DNA from: Symbiodinium natans
Lineage: Eukaryota; Sar; Dinophyceae; Suessiales; Symbiodiniaceae
Assembly (NCBI GenBank): GCA_905221605.1
Contig: CAJNDS010000063.1
Location: 30,001-90,000 of the forward strand
Length of the DNA: 60,000 nt
Reading direction: 5' to 3'
Within the stretch, counting starts at the first letter, position 1. Each line of letters opens with the position of its first letter. This document shows, piece after piece, positions 30,201 to 36,793 of the stretch. A model generated the notes under the pieces. The model searched no databases. It saw nothing but the letters and a program-made list of their open reading frames with translations, and had not been told where the DNA came from. The translations under genes were made by a program, and so were the position numbers.

Positions 30201-31475
30201 CATCAAGGGTCTTTGGAATGTCGAGGTTAAAGGGGCATGAGGTTGGCTACCAAAACTGTCAGGTGACCCGATAAAGTGTTGTTCTACCGGCCTAGTTGCT
30301 ATCGGGGAGCTCGCTTGCGACGTTCTGAAATGTAGAGGGATGGGATAGGCTTCTACTGGATGCTCTGGCGTCGCTAGTTCCCTACCATCAAGGCCTGGAG
30401 CTACAGGCGGATTCCTAGGAGCAGATGGATCCATTTCCAAAGCACCAAAATGTGCCCTTAAGGCTTCCATATCTACCCTACCTAGGCTGTAAGTGTTTCT
30501 AGATCCACCTGATCCCACACTCCGCGCTTCTTCAAGGCTCTGCAGCCTTGCATGGACACCCTGCAGAAGACCCTGCATCTGGCTCATGCCCTCTACAAGT
30601 TGTGCAAGTTCGCTACCTGAATGCCGGCTTTGCCCGCTATGCGACATCGGATCCCTGTACAGCAAACCTTCTACACCACGCACCCCTAAACCACTAGACC
30701 CAACCTGTGCCAGGTCCTGCGCCGCAAGAGCTCCCTGAGTCTGAGGGGTCTCCCGCACTGCCAGAGGCCCTGTCCCAACGCAGGCCCCTGCCAGTGGGAG
30801 AGGACTCATCCTCTCTTCAGGCCCTTGCTGCGCACGACCAGCAACTGCCAAGTTCTGCTCATCACTTCTGGTTCCCAAGCCAACTGATCTCAAAGAACTT
30901 CGTAGTGCCTCCAACGCGTTCCAACTTGACTGACCTCCCCGTGGATCGCTGGTCGGATCAAGAGATCCTCGTCGTGACGCGTCTGGATCAAGAGATCCTG
31001 GTCCTGGGGACCCTGAAATTGTCTGTCTTAAAGACGTGGCGGTCTCATCGTTGTCCCGATCAAGAGATCGTTGCCTATGTATCTGCATATTGTCACCATC
31101 GTTCTGATCAAGAGATCTCATCGTTCTATTGCGTTCTCGAGCGTCATCAACCGAAATCTCCTCCTGTTGCTGAGCCGCTTCCCAGGCCTCATTCAAGCTG
31201 AAGTGCTGCGCGTTCTCGGAGTTGCTCGGCCCTTGCCCTCTCGGCCCTTGCCCTGTGCTGGCCTCTGACCTTCCAAGTTGTAGCGCTTCACCACCTTGTA
31301 TCTGCTGGGATGTATCATAGCTCGGCTCAAGAGAAGTCTCATCCACACGCACTTCTCGCGATATCTCTGCTGGTGTAGCAGGCGGCGAGGCCATCCTCGA
31401 AGCTGTGCCCATTGACGAAGGGGTCTGGCCTGTCTGGCCCGCGGGAGATCTTCCTCTCCTCATGCTCAAGTCCAT
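21249..31475 (-). CDS. Gag-Pol polyprotein of copia-type retrotransposon, 3,408 aa
   Basis: A single uninterrupted frame runs from the ATG at 31475 to TGA at 21249. It starts 113 bp inside the 5' LTR. Order by residue: S/G/P-rich gag (1-900), CCCH and CCHC-like zinc fingers (915-962), aspartic-protease motif (D1198) with a second related motif (D1348), a cytosine-methyltransferase-like domain (about 1545-1720), integrase zinc finger and catalytic triad (H1842 to E2070), a 2OG-Fe(II)-oxygenase-like domain (about 2370-2508), the C-terminal part of reverse transcriptase (2560-2680), RNase H (2785-2925), then a 480-residue tail with a membrane segment and a K/P-rich end. Usual copia polyproteins are about 1,300-1,500 aa, so this is more than twice the norm. 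There is no frameshift between gag and pol. The reverse transcriptase lacks its N-terminal half. Neighbouring + strand frames are shadows. Confidence 0.93.
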   Translation of the reverse strand: MDLSMRRGRSPAGQTGQTPSSMGTASRMASPPATPAEISREVRVDETSLEPSYDTSQQIQGGEALQLGRSEASTGQGPRGQGPSNSENAQHFSLNEAWEAAQQQEEISVDDARERNRTMRSLDQNDGDNMQIHRQRSLDRDNDETATSLRQTISGSPGPGSLDPDASRRGSLDPTSDPRGGQSSWNALEALRSSLRSVGLGTRSDEQNLAVAGRAQQGPEERMSPLPLAGACVGTGPLAVRETPQTQGALAAQDLAQVGSSGLGVRGVEGLLYRDPMSHSGQSRHSGSELAQLVEGMSQMQGLLQGVHARLQSLEEARSVGSGGSRNTYSLGRVDMEALRAHFGALEMDPSAPRNPPVAPGLDGRELATPEHPVEAYPIPLHFRTSQASSPIATRPVEQHFIGSPDSFGSQPHAPLTSTFQRPLMHLWEIDAGVGLRSRESASDGSLDLWGQSRGDKGIGKGNPEPRSPAPLQAPINSSLQGQVGPSIPPDPVPTVAQRTAPAQELTVWIGDVEYEVGFEGGRATVKGRVDRGLDFGCSRPAYRPPSPPPRPPQTTPPPSPPAHVPFVHQEMTASSSQQAFVPGASVPVLSMYPRPLMESMPDMRAHDDARAYAPDRSREIMLPTLEITPEEGPLAVGDWLTLIAPLISDLAPAASTWWGLVAAEADRRYKVWLQSPPLERAALKGALPENLQEPRYMRLEQRTVSMLIKALPKDLSEELISQGDLTTVGVLFRVLIKGQPGGAKERQLILSYLHNPGVASSPSDANLKLRRWSRWASRGRQLGISMPDPSLLLKGIDSLMAGVLKSYTQASFRLSFVRVQSSLDHAPTLESVLSYLKHVQAEAELLEYGLESDPKKPRVAKATETDDVASPNAPNNPRKGSPKGKPKGKPKGKDQEGSGGSGGTREGQENKPTCKGYLTPRGCAFGDNCRNLHDFAEAARQQVCYACGATDPATNHRRPECPTLQGPQFKKGDKGGKGGKGNKGNKGGPPKGGKPNIAAATVETPGPVIAEVATNASTHSGNTSAAAGTSAEQEAGRVLKGIRLACLQGPGVASLQDGGSPVSFGPVSFGASTSDLKVSCGPGGIGEVASNLQESPRSSEGGVPKWTRSRADVRLEPQGTVHPDWLEPEGANRLSWLEPDGASESRDRLEPDGADMGDFRELKLPGFEKDVPRFCTFGVEVVVGEDERISVAEAFLDSGATHVYRYAQVREYQSAVACDIMLPVGLSVGRMSSKGSLLSMDTKPAVIPLGKVVEVLGCEVRWDFQGPLVKHPLRGLLGVRTVHGRMVLGVADARALVDELETAWELGVTREDPSPSLRVVESAGSQGQPCVSVRFLKAEENTLGLIDGGATNALRQGSAKELQQASVVKVELAAGQTELRTNEQGTLLTAHRVTPILPLGPAIECLGMVLEWSTEGIRLTHPTRGELPVTLVKGCPMIAQELLMDLILELEDKIRVRELRVKAMQLSESPDFEIQGSLKEALNACRGDAKKESVVLAAYAKKIFPEVPHDILQQVAPLQVNPETNDAQTTGLNRRARRRLKKAQRVLVHLFSGQQSWKAKHDEAFLEVELNRGRDLFNESLYSYVLQEILSGKVKGILGGPPCRTMSRSRARSPGPRVLRARHGIERFGLEGLTGKERTLAIRDTVLILRMLFLMHVTQEVQEGNAYLGFEHPRDPAELDPSPEAQALPSLWEWPEIKGLGLYKVRFDQGALGHDHVKPSVFATSSWMVAEELSDKVVPPTARWISTSSDTESLRERMERTSKASKWAPGLVSILQRGWELWSSSREENVNAVRDRIRLLSGLMIDEGMDPEVVRRICSELNPPFPRVSRLKPKEQSFKEHCQRGHAPWRGDCRACLESAAFHHPCRRRKHAHMFSLCVDLTGPYTKGSDQEGIARYAVVGVYTFPRFWKNGEPVEDDGRGVGVISENEGDKEDMGKAGEQDEPIPNPDEWAEIEGEEEPAADPLPADVDEVKKEERRWKAICEASLDPLPAIRIPFLIPVYKKSPKQVTEAVARIFIRLKTLGLPLHRVHSDRGAEFVNKTFLSWCRARDLHVTTTAADLPQSNGLAERFIGLIKRQARSLLHSVGARSSDWPHAMRYSVETMYDEAMRGLGVIPKRQQLPFGANIYVRERTWRWASWTARAVQATVLAPSEHVSKGWVVRVTRPDGTPVLLITTLAYQKVREPEPLNAPPEAAEQPSEAFPVDSPGAGSRPKAPRPLGGFITGRESRVPSEAEPPLPPPADAPSVPRRRIRAKGGLRRLVPQGGGPEMLGMLQKLKSLGVSWVDEDENHSGSGESEDEESGHTILFALPVEESSFKVCHVEAVDGVEQEAKLLREQGAMSRRAVCDLVLRSKWPSCRNHRRADKTTHEKGRLAVLGAFAHGGIYGVTQVTHQKPEMVKTLNVYLRQEVPDATYTAILVSQRGPSEWHRDVNNAEGSINWVVPLGDFQGGEIRVLPEGLRTDEADVDEHMGILYPPANHPVSFNPKRRHKVLPHTGNRLVLVAYTPRGWTRLPESTIKELRELGFPVPPLPKGSEPVVRAVSVAYVGDDSSEGDGGLGCTMAWSRHRDKCLSQLKWAFEGLEYRLTQSDSEPSLWKIQDSSNALKGLIGVYVDDMLLSACRGLLESVAGAIQTLWETSDIKFAEDGLHFLGVDIRLHNGRYYLTQVSYVTELLNRHPEIEGTASTPYPAEKDQETQEENIQMESVRLVQGLIGELTWLATKTRLDIAWAVNRASQLSSERPSRAIAVCQNIVRYLRGKPDLGLVYGPKPAQGVKVEMTEGTLEVATDASFAPLGEKSQTGVVLKWAGAVIGWVSSKQTFVCLSSAEAELYAAMEGMVMTDSVSDLVRELVGQVAPALYSDNVACTCLIALPAGSWRTRHLRLRARRLHERIENEELQCFHLPGEVMTADLLTKSLSSQRMQKLLDLAGVVQLSHVLRCAVVVLSISRAQAQPSEDEEDEASWVPLLLVMGFTVLIARLLELCLRWCWSQGARRLRDLQGPPENGELVGSVLEQVSSQGAVDGSEVTVVAFGDDVGLVGPEDQVEVVAADLIARALEEEERALFHRWYALYVEPYDPYDPLLDESPSRRASLEDIWSEPQSPNPEPEIGQGSRTGGVELSQAAGPKTKAPDPKSSTQTSFQGHHPSLSSGLSEESLVSGGSLEVDPKSKPPAPKPPPDGWLGTVVKRPPPVTSQSVAIPIPKPKLPPEGWLGTVAPKHPTAKAQSVGVPKSPPVKQPPPAPKLNPQAHQDMILIAQTQELIQWELRRNLGHQPIEGLRDNFHYIPELGLLIRWHPMWRQQFFDPSRTALPISLSRLVGDRRSFCIFRDGTSGILDDNFRVTRQGANVSTMQWQGRTEFLVAPPTPIAPVPNPPPSKSKAAGPKPKSKPKSQPKAEPKPKTPPRRLTQ
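21252..22700 (-). other. Polyprotein C-terminal extension (residues 2926-3408), unknown role
   Basis: After RNase H comes a hydrophobic stretch, CAVVVLSISRAQAQ (2940-2953), that resembles a signal peptide with a cleavage-like AQA-Q, then an acidic linker and a strong membrane segment (WVPLLLVMGFTVLIARLLEL, from 2964). Two PP(D/E)GWLGTV repeats follow, then a compact domain (about 3245-3362, including LGLLIRWHPMWRQQFFDPS) and a tail of KPKSKPK repeats. An envelope-like or membrane-tethering role is possible but unproven. Confidence 0.6.
22701..23123 (-). other. RNase H domain of polyprotein
   Basis: Catalytic acidic residues are in place: D2789 in ATDASF, E2830 in SAEAELYAA, D2862 in YSDNVA and D2911 in MTADLLTKSL. 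Spacing and motifs are those of Ty1/copia RNase H, so this domain looks intact. Confidence 0.9.
23430..23798 (-). other. Reverse transcriptase, C-terminal part only
   Basis: WSRHRDKCLSQL (from W2565), SEPSLWKI, then the catalytic GVYVDDMLLSA (Y2613-D2616) and FLGVDIRLHNGRYYL are recognisable copia palm/thumb blocks. Residues before W2565 come directly from an S/D/E/G-rich linker. The finger blocks, the first palm aspartate (usually in a W-x-V-D/Q-x-D-V-x-T-A-F-L type motif) and the A-L-Y-G-L motif are absent, roughly 150-250 residues short. Confidence 0.85.
23952..24368 (-). other. 2-oxoglutarate/Fe(II) oxygenase-like domain in polyprotein
   Basis: Residues about 2370-2508. EWHRDVNN gives the HxD iron ligands (H2430, D2432). 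FNPKRRHKVLPHTGNRLVLV gives the distal His (H2491) and an Arg nine residues later (R2500) that would bind 2-oxoglutarate. LGDFQGGEIRVL matches the strand pattern between them. Spacing is normal for the double-stranded beta-helix. Substrate is unknown; prolyl hydroxylase, AlkB-like and TET/JBP-like activities are all possible. Confidence 0.7.
25146..25958 (-). other. Integrase domain of polyprotein
   Basis: A zinc finger H1842-x4-H1847-x6-C1854-x2-C1857 precedes a DDE core: D1881 (CVDLTGPYTKG), D2034 (HSDRGAEFVNK) and E2070 (SNGLAERFIGLIKR). D2034 and E2070 are 35 residues apart, as expected. The first two aspartates are 153 apart instead of about 60 because of an acidic D/E-rich insert. Confidence 0.9.
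26316..26843 (-). other. C5-cytosine-methyltransferase-like domain in polyprotein
   Basis: Residues about 1545-1720. VHLFSGQQSW (LFSG at 1551-1554) resembles motif I, the SAM-binding start of Dcm-type enzymes. GILGGPPCRTMSRSRAR (Cys1604) resembles catalytic motif IV. LGFEHPRDP (E1672) sits where the ENV/ENP motif VI is expected. Later target-recognition motifs were not found, so it may be short or inactive. From memory, cytosine methyltransferases carried by retrotransposons have been reported in Symbiodinium; I could not check relatedness. Confidence 0.6.
27190..27923 (-). other. Aspartic protease motif and a second related copy
   Basis: AFLDSGATHVYR (D1198) is a retroviral-type protease active site (D-S/T-G-A). 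LGLIDGGATNALRQG (D1348), 150 residues later, resembles it with Ser replaced by Gly and is followed by a similar IP(L)G..ECLG..LEW pattern. The pair looks like an internal domain duplication. Confidence 0.7.
28590..28733 (-). other. Gag zinc fingers (CCCH plus CCHC-like)
   Basis: C915-x8-C924-x5-C930-x3-H934 fits a CCCH RNA-binding finger exactly. It is followed by C945-x2-C948-x8-H957-x4-C962, a zinc knuckle with a longer C-H gap than usual. K/G-rich linkers lie on both sides, as expected for nucleic-acid packaging. Confidence 0.8.
30955..31116. repeat. GATCAAGAGATC motif repeated four times in gag
   Basis: The palindrome-like 12-mer occurs at about 30957, 30984, 31056 and 31104. On the - strand it encodes repeated (R/G)SLD motifs of the gag N terminus. 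Confidence 0.8.
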
Positions 31476-31576
31476 GGCTCACAGCAGCGACTCTCGGATG
31501 TCTCTCGTTTAGAATAAGATTTGCAAAGGCTGGACCAACCAGGAAATTAATCTAAGCGCTAAGCCCTAGAGCCCTT

Positions 31577-31588
31577 GGGCTCATAACC
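31577..31588 (-). promoter_or_regulatory. Primer-binding site for an initiator-tRNA-Met half
   Basis: Directly after the 5' LTR the element strand reads GGTTATGAGCCC. Its complement, GGGCTCATAACC, matches the anticodon arm of eukaryotic initiator tRNA-Met (CAU in the loop) rather than a tRNA 3' end. Drosophila copia is primed in this way by a cleaved tRNA half. Confidence 0.7.
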
Positions 31589-31742
31589 TAAGGAAACCAA
31601 CCCTTAGATTAGAGGTTAGGGTTTAGGGTTAATGCTGCCAAGACACCTGTGAACTCGCACAAGTCAAATCGCCCTTTTCAGATACTGCACTTGATCATAG
31701 CTAAAAGGCCTGCAGAAGGGATATGATGCTTCATCATCAAGA
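31589..31742 (-). repeat. 5' LTR (element orientation), 154 bp
   Basis: Identical to 20593-20746. Transcription of the element should start within it. I see no clear TATA box. Confidence 0.93.
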
Positions 31743-32100
31743 CCCTAAACCCTAAACCCTAAACCCTAAACCCAAACCCGAAAAGCCCGCAGCCCAAAAG
31801 GCCAGAGACCGAACAACCCCCGAGGTACCTTCCTCTTCACTCCAACGGCTGTACGCCCTGAACCCTAAGCCCGAAACCCTAAACCCTAAACCCTAAACCC
31901 TAAACCCTAAACCCTAAACCCTAAACCCTAAACCCTAAACCCTAAACCCTAAACCCTAAACCCTAAACCCTAAACCCTAAACCCTAGCCCTAAACCCCAA
32001 ACCCCAAACCCCAAACCCTAAACCCCGAACCCCATTTCCCGAACCCCGAACCCCGAACCCCGAACCCCGAACCCCGAACCCCAAACCCCAAACCCAATTG
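31743..32100 (-). repeat. CCCTAAA array with CCCCGAA/CCCCAAA variants
   Basis: The interrupted target array resumes at 31743. A second perfect array spans about 31870-31985, followed by homogenised blocks of CCCCAAA and CCCCGAA (31990-32096). A unique island at 31779-31855 contains no clear exon. Confidence 0.9.
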
Positions 32101-32159
32101 ACACAGTGACTAACCGATTGCTGCCAAGGTGAAGGCATGGGTTGCTGCCCATCCAAAGG

Positions 32160-32500
32160 CACGTGAGGGTTTACCTCTGGTAGGGAAGGAGGGAAGGCTT
32201 CAGGGTGGGGTTTAGGGTTTAGGGGTTAGGGTTTAGGGTTTAGGGTGCAGGGTTTAGGGTTCAGAGTTTAGGGACTATGACTAAGAGTCAGTAAGCTTAA
32301 GGGCTTCTAGGGTTCTCTGGGTGTGGGGCTTTAACGGTCTAGAGGTTGGCCTAAGGTCATCCAGGATCTCGGGCATTTCATGTAGGGCTTAGGTTTTTCG
32401 GGGTTTGGGCCTTAGGGTTTAGGGCTCTCCCATGGCCAATCCTGTAAGGGAGTCTGGGGGGTTTAACCCCAGACCCTCAGCCTAAACCCTAAACCCTAAA
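32160..32500. repeat. TTTAGGG-like tract and unique DNA
   Basis: G-rich repeats at 32200-32275 and 32395-32425, then CCCTAAA at 32475-32500, with unique DNA between. No gene. Confidence 0.6.
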
Positions 32501-32523
32501 CCCTAAATCCGAAATCGATGCAG

Positions 32524-32600
32524 TGCTGTGTGTGCTGTTTCGGAGGACCTCAGCACAGACTTTCTGCAATCTATGTGTGCGCGACTGGTTGGACCTAATG
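32524..32600 (+). CDS. Exon candidate, unknown protein
   Basis: After GATGCAG one frame reads AVCAVSEDLSTDFLQSMCAR and ends LVGPN before GTTCAGGG. CCCTAAA lies upstream and TTTAGGG downstream. No family recognised. Confidence 0.45.
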
Positions 32601-32716
32601 GTTCAGGGTGTAGGGTTTAGGGTTTAGGGTGCGTATCCGCACACAACAAACAACTCCCAGTGAATGCCTCGAGTGTCGGCAAGCTCAGATAGTAAACAGC
32701 TTCTTGCAACGATCAG

Positions 32717-32852
32717 GGGACTAAAGGAGGGACCCTGAAACGTCAGCTTACTTGGGGGTTATTTACAGTAGGGGCTACTTAGGTAGAAAGGGACTATACA
32801 AGGTCTATATAGGGGTTGTATTCCCTTCCAGGGGTCCCTCCTTGTACCCCTT
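32717..32852. mobile_element. TIR element, family D
   Basis: The left end GGGACTAAAGGAGGGACCC and right end GGGGTCCCTCCTTGTACCCC are inverse. Related copies or fragments lie at 12873, 34227, 47383-47502 and 55717-55817. Confidence 0.65.
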
Positions 32853-32965
32853 CAAGACGAAACCCTAAGCCCTAAGCCCTGAACCCTGAACCTTAAACCC
32901 TAAACCCTAAGCCCTAGACCCTAAACCCTAAACCCCAAACAGACCGTGAAGTCCCCCCCACAAAG

Positions 32966-33047
32966 GCGATGCGTGGAAGGCCCGGCTATCCGACTGCAGA
33001 AATCGGATCGCCGCAGCCCCGGGGGATGTTCTGGGACTTCCTTCTGG
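32966..33047 (+). CDS. Exon candidate, unknown protein
   Basis: Following CCCACAAAG it reads DAWKARLSDCRNRIAAAPGD and continues to VLGLPS before GTTTTTC. CCCTAAACCCC is upstream and a long TTTAGGG array (33060-33180) downstream. Confidence 0.45.
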
Positions 33048-33059
33048 GTTTTTCGGCTC

Positions 33060-33690
33060 CTAGGGTTTAGGGTTTAGGGTTTAGGGTCTATTAGGGTTCA
33101 GGGTTTAGGGTTTAGGGTTTAGGGTTTAGGGTTTAGGGTTTAGGGTTTAGGGTTTAGGGTTTAGGGTTTAGGGTTCAGGGCCTACGGGGCTTCGGGTTGA
33201 GGGCTTTGGGGGAGCTTTTTGGGTTTAACATGGGGTTTGCGGTTTTCGGTCGTGAAGCCAGAAGGGAAACCAAAAGACTCTCCCGGGACCCGAAACCCGA
33301 AACCCTAAACCCTAAACCCTAAAGACTAAAGCCTAAAGCCTAAAGTAAGGTACCCTTTAAGGGTTCAGAATCGGGGGGGAGGCTTGCATGCGCCACAAAG
33401 CAATCAGGAAGCACGGCATGGTGGTCTATAGGGTTTAGGGTTTAGGGTTTAGGGTTTAGGGTTTAGGGTTTAGGGTTTAGATGTTTAACAGCAGGGTTTT
33501 AGGGCTCAGGGGTTCAGGGTTTAGGGTTTAGGGGTGTAGGGTTCAGGGTTCGGGTTAGATTATGCATGGGTTCTTTTGGGTTTCGATGATCCTCGTTGTT
33601 ATAAGACTTTGCTAGTGCGTTCGTTATCGTCTAGAGTACTGGTCAGGAGTGCACCTGTAAAATCAGTTTGTTTTCATGCATGCACAAGAT
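33060..33690. repeat. TTTAGGG arrays with a short CCCTAAA stretch
   Basis: Arrays at 33060-33180 and 33428-33480 (TTTAGGG), CCCTAAA at 33300-33325, unique islands between. No gene. Confidence 0.75.
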
Positions 33691-33860
33691 CCTTGGTGAC
33701 CAAACGAACCCCAAAATTGGGGGTCATATACCCTACACTATCATGATTCCTACTAAGGTATATGAACCCTAATAAATTTGGTGTCATATACCCTATACTA
33801 TGATTCCTATGAAGGTAAATGCACCAGAAACCCTGTTAGGGTTCATTTCGTCCGCTAGGA
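33691..33860 (+). mobile_element. TIR element, family A, 170 bp, with duplicated core
   Basis: Ends CCTTGGTGACCAAACGAACC and GGGTTCATTTCGTCCGCTAGG. The core GGGGTCATATACCCTACACT...AAGGTA occurs twice, as in the intron at 19381-19555, so the two share a subfamily. Confidence 0.75.
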
Positions 33861-34959
33861 TATAGGACTGGCTGTCTTAGGCTGCCTCATTCTCATACAG
33901 TGCAAAGGCTACGTGACGCCGCTCCTCATCATCCATCTCCTCATGAGATACAGGAGTTTACGAAAAGAGGGGACCTCCAAAGTTGACCTCCCAAATAGTA
34001 GGATTCCCGTACAATAAGGACCCAAGAAGGTAGCCGAAATTGGGAAAACCACCATAATTACTGCTCTTGCTACTACTCTTCTGCATATTCATCTTCTTAA
34101 TTTTGCGGCAGCAAGACATTTATTTGCAGTTAGAGGCCGGAGCTTGGGTTCGGCGCTGAGGGTTTAGGGTTTAGGGTTTAGGGTTTAGGGTTCAGGGTCC
34201 GTAGGGTTTTAGGGTTTGCGGTAGGACAAGGGACTAAAGGAGGGACCCCTCTGATTATTGGGACTGTATATGGTATTTGTGGGGGTTATATATGGATTAT
34301 ATATGGGAATACGGACTGTAAAAGGTCACGGCAACCCTAAACCTAAACCCTGCACAGATGCAGCGGCCATGGCGCCATACCCTCGTCGGGGCCCCGGCAG
34401 ACAGGTCCTCGGCCGGTTGCGACCGGCAACCAACTAGTTCAGGGTTTAAGAAGTAGGGTTTAGGGTTTGTAGCCAAGCCCAAGGCGCATTGACCCCCTAC
34501 ACTCTGACCAGGGCCGCATGTCTTCAAGCTCCAAGGGTCGTTTTGAGGCTTGACAGTTTTGGCTTCGCGCAGCTGGCATCTTGCACAAGATGTTAGGGTT
34601 TAGGGCTTAGGGGTTTAGGGTTTAGGGTTCGGGCCCTGAACCCTAAACCCTAAACCCTAAACCCTAAACCCTAAACCCTAAACCCTAATTAAACCCTAAA
34701 CCCTAAACCCTCCCGGAGTCTATGGTCCTGGTGCTTCGCCGCGATTGGAGTGGCTGCTTCTGGCACGAGCTGTGGCACGGAACTGCGGGCACCAGGGGCC
34801 CGTCGCGTGCCCGAACTTCTTGAAGTGCACTGGCTAGTCTGACAAACGCTTGTGTGATATATATATATATATATTATATTATATAGCCACATTCAATAAG
34901 CGTCGAGAATTTCGTGCCTTTTTGGATCCGATATTTTGTGCCGATTCCGTTTTGCAGCA
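33861..34959. repeat. Unique DNA, heptamer tracts and MITE fragments
   Basis: A family-J-like fragment (about 33970-34035), TTTAGGG at 34157-34200, a partial family D element at about 34227-34320, TTTAGGG at 34440-34470 and 34590-34630, CCCTAAA at 34637-34712, and a (TA)n tract at 34857-34885. No gene is supported. Confidence 0.5.
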
Positions 34960-35751
34960 ATGCCTTGGGTGAAATGCAAAACCTGTGGGCTCAGCTTCAA
35001 TGGCAGGAATGAGAAATCCTGCAGGGCGCAGCTTTTGAGACATGAGTCTGCACATATTGGCGAGGGCGATTTGGAGCTGGACAGTGGGCCGTCAACCAAA
35101 GACTCATGCCTGTTTCTGATTATGAGCCATAGAGGCAACCATGCTGCACACACGGGTTGCAAGAAATGGTTGTCACGATGCGGATTCCCCAATGAGGCAA
35201 TCCGCGTAGTCTATGGCTACAAGGTCCATGAGGCCAAACATATGGGGAGGTTGCTTGAAGAGCAACGAAATCCTCCACTACCGGTTCCAGCACAGGTGGT
35301 ACCCCAAGGCGAAGGAGCTTCTTGAAGAGCGGCAGCGTGCGGGGAAACGCACAGCCGCCGTCTGGTTCCTCGAAGCAGACGCCAGGACAGAAGCCATGAG
35401 CGAAGAGCTTTTAGCTGCTGTCAACAGGCCACGCTGTGCCGAGGCGCCAGTTCGGTGGCTAGGGTTTTTTTAGGTCCGAAGCGGTGGCCACTACCAAAAG
35501 TCTTACGGCGATAGTAGTTGCAAAAAGCAAGTGCAGGGATCCCAGTGCATCGTCTTCACAAGGGATTCCTTGCAGGCAATGCACGACGCCTCAGGTAAGA
35601 CAGGTCGGTACGGTCACTGGGACCTCCTGGTCTCAAAGAGCCCTTGGTCGGCACTTGCGACCACTACTCCCGCATTGTGGGGAATGGTGAGCCAGAATGG
35701 CGCGAAGGAATCGAAGACGCCGCCAAGAAGCGCCACCGTAGGGCACGGTGA
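34960..35751 (+). pseudogene. Zinc-finger-like gene with frame changes
   Basis: The ATG at 34960 opens a frame reading MPWVKCKTCGLSFNG, then a loose C2H2 arrangement (C-x2-C-x18-H-x3-H), and GCKKWLSRCGFPNEAIRVVY. Near 35250-35290 the likely coding frame moves to KAKELLEERQRAGKRTAAVW; it meets a stop after VRWLGFF (35471-35473), resumes with GSQCIVFTRDSLQAMHDASG and GHWDLLVSK, then shifts back near 35660 to GNGEPEWREGIEDAAKKRHR and a stop at 35749. Compensating shifts suggest a decayed gene; undetected tiny introns or assembly indels could also explain them. The sequence TAGGGTTTTTTTAG sits at the in-frame stop. Function unknown. Confidence 0.5.
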
Positions 35752-36677
35752 AATTTTGCAAGCCTACCATGCTCATACCAAAAGTGAAAGCTTTGCACAT
35801 GTCGCACGTTACAAATGCAGGCCGCTGCTTGGGTATGTGTATCAGATACTGGTTAGTACTTGTTTTCGACATCTGAACGCAGTGTAATGTAGCCCGGCCG
35901 CCACCCCGCCGACGGGTTTCGGTAGTTTGCAACATCTCAACCAAAGATGCGCAGAGCATCTGCCTTCGTTGCTGGCAGGCAGACCCGAAGGGCGCGGTCA
36001 AGCAAAAGCAACTGGACCTAAGCCCTAAACCCTAAACCCTAAACCAAAAACCCTAAACCCTAAACCCTAAACCCTAAACCCTAAACCCTAAACCCTAAAC
36101 CCTAAACCCTAAACCTATACCCTAAACCCTGAACCCTCAACCCTCAACCCTCAACCCTAAACCCTAAAGCCTAAACCCTACACCCCTGTCAAGGCCGGAC
36201 CCTACACCCTCAGACCAAAATCCATCAACGGCTCGGTGAAGCACCTACTACCTTGAATGAACCGCAAAATTGGGATCATAGACCTATACTACTTTAATTC
36301 CTATTAAGCTGTATGCAACACCAGTGGCTTAAGAACCCCCCCCGCCCCATAGCACAAAAAACTCGTCCTTATAAGGGTAAGACATGGCTCAGTATGTTTT
36401 TCGTTTTTTTTTGGGGGGGTTCTTAAGCGAATAGTAGTATAGGGGCCTGCATAATTCGTATAGGGTTTTGGGCTTCGTCGCAGTTCTTGGAAGATTTGGG
36501 GTTTAGGGTTTAGGGTTTTAGGCGAGGGTTTGAGGACTTACGGTTATTATAGTATAACTTGCAAGGGACCCGAAGGGAAGACGATTAGTAATTATTCCGA
36601 CCCTTATATTACCTCGGCTCCAATCGTTTCGAAGGCCTACTGGGGGATAGCATTTCTGGGGAAGTCGAATCCCTGTC
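35752..36677. repeat. CCCTAAA arrays and MITE fragments
   Basis: An imperfect CCCTAAA array spans about 36017-36185. A partial family A element is at about 36251-36316. A family H element (left end CTTAAGAACCCCCC, right end GGGGGGTTCTTAAGCGAATA) spans about 36328-36437. TTTAGGG is at 36495-36520. No gene. Confidence 0.6.
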
Positions 36678-36793
36678 CTAGGACCCGGAGTCAGCTCGTA
36701 TTCCGTTTTTTTTTTAAGGGGGGGTGGGGGGGTGGGCTAGGCGTCCTAATAAGGCCCGTTAAAGCACAAAAAACACACCCTGTTTATTCCTAG
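36678..36793. mobile_element. TIR element, family B
   Basis: CCTAGGACCCGGAGTCAGCT on the left and CACCCTGTTTATTCCTAG on the right match the ends of the intron at 19716-19812. The centre has expanded T and G runs. Confidence 0.55.

Larger units (their letters stand above)
20593..31742 (-). mobile_element. Ty1/copia-type LTR retrotransposon, 11,150 bp
   Basis: It has two identical 154-bp LTRs, a primer-binding site next to the 5' LTR, a purine tract next to the 3' LTR, and one gag-pol ORF read on the - strand. Domain order (protease, integrase, reverse transcriptase, RNase H) is copia-type. It lies in a CCCTAAA array downstream of the dehydroquinate synthase gene and antisense to it. The LTR identity indicates a recent insertion or gene conversion. 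The internal part of reverse transcriptase is missing, so this copy probably needs enzyme from another. Confidence 0.93.

Noticed and set aside
31570-31600. tRNA gene at the CAT-containing motif
   Set aside because: Only the anticodon-arm complement is present; no cloverleaf surrounds it. It is the primer-binding site.
31977-32162. 61-codon - strand frame
   Set aside because: It is encoded by the CCCCGAA/CCCCAAA variant array.
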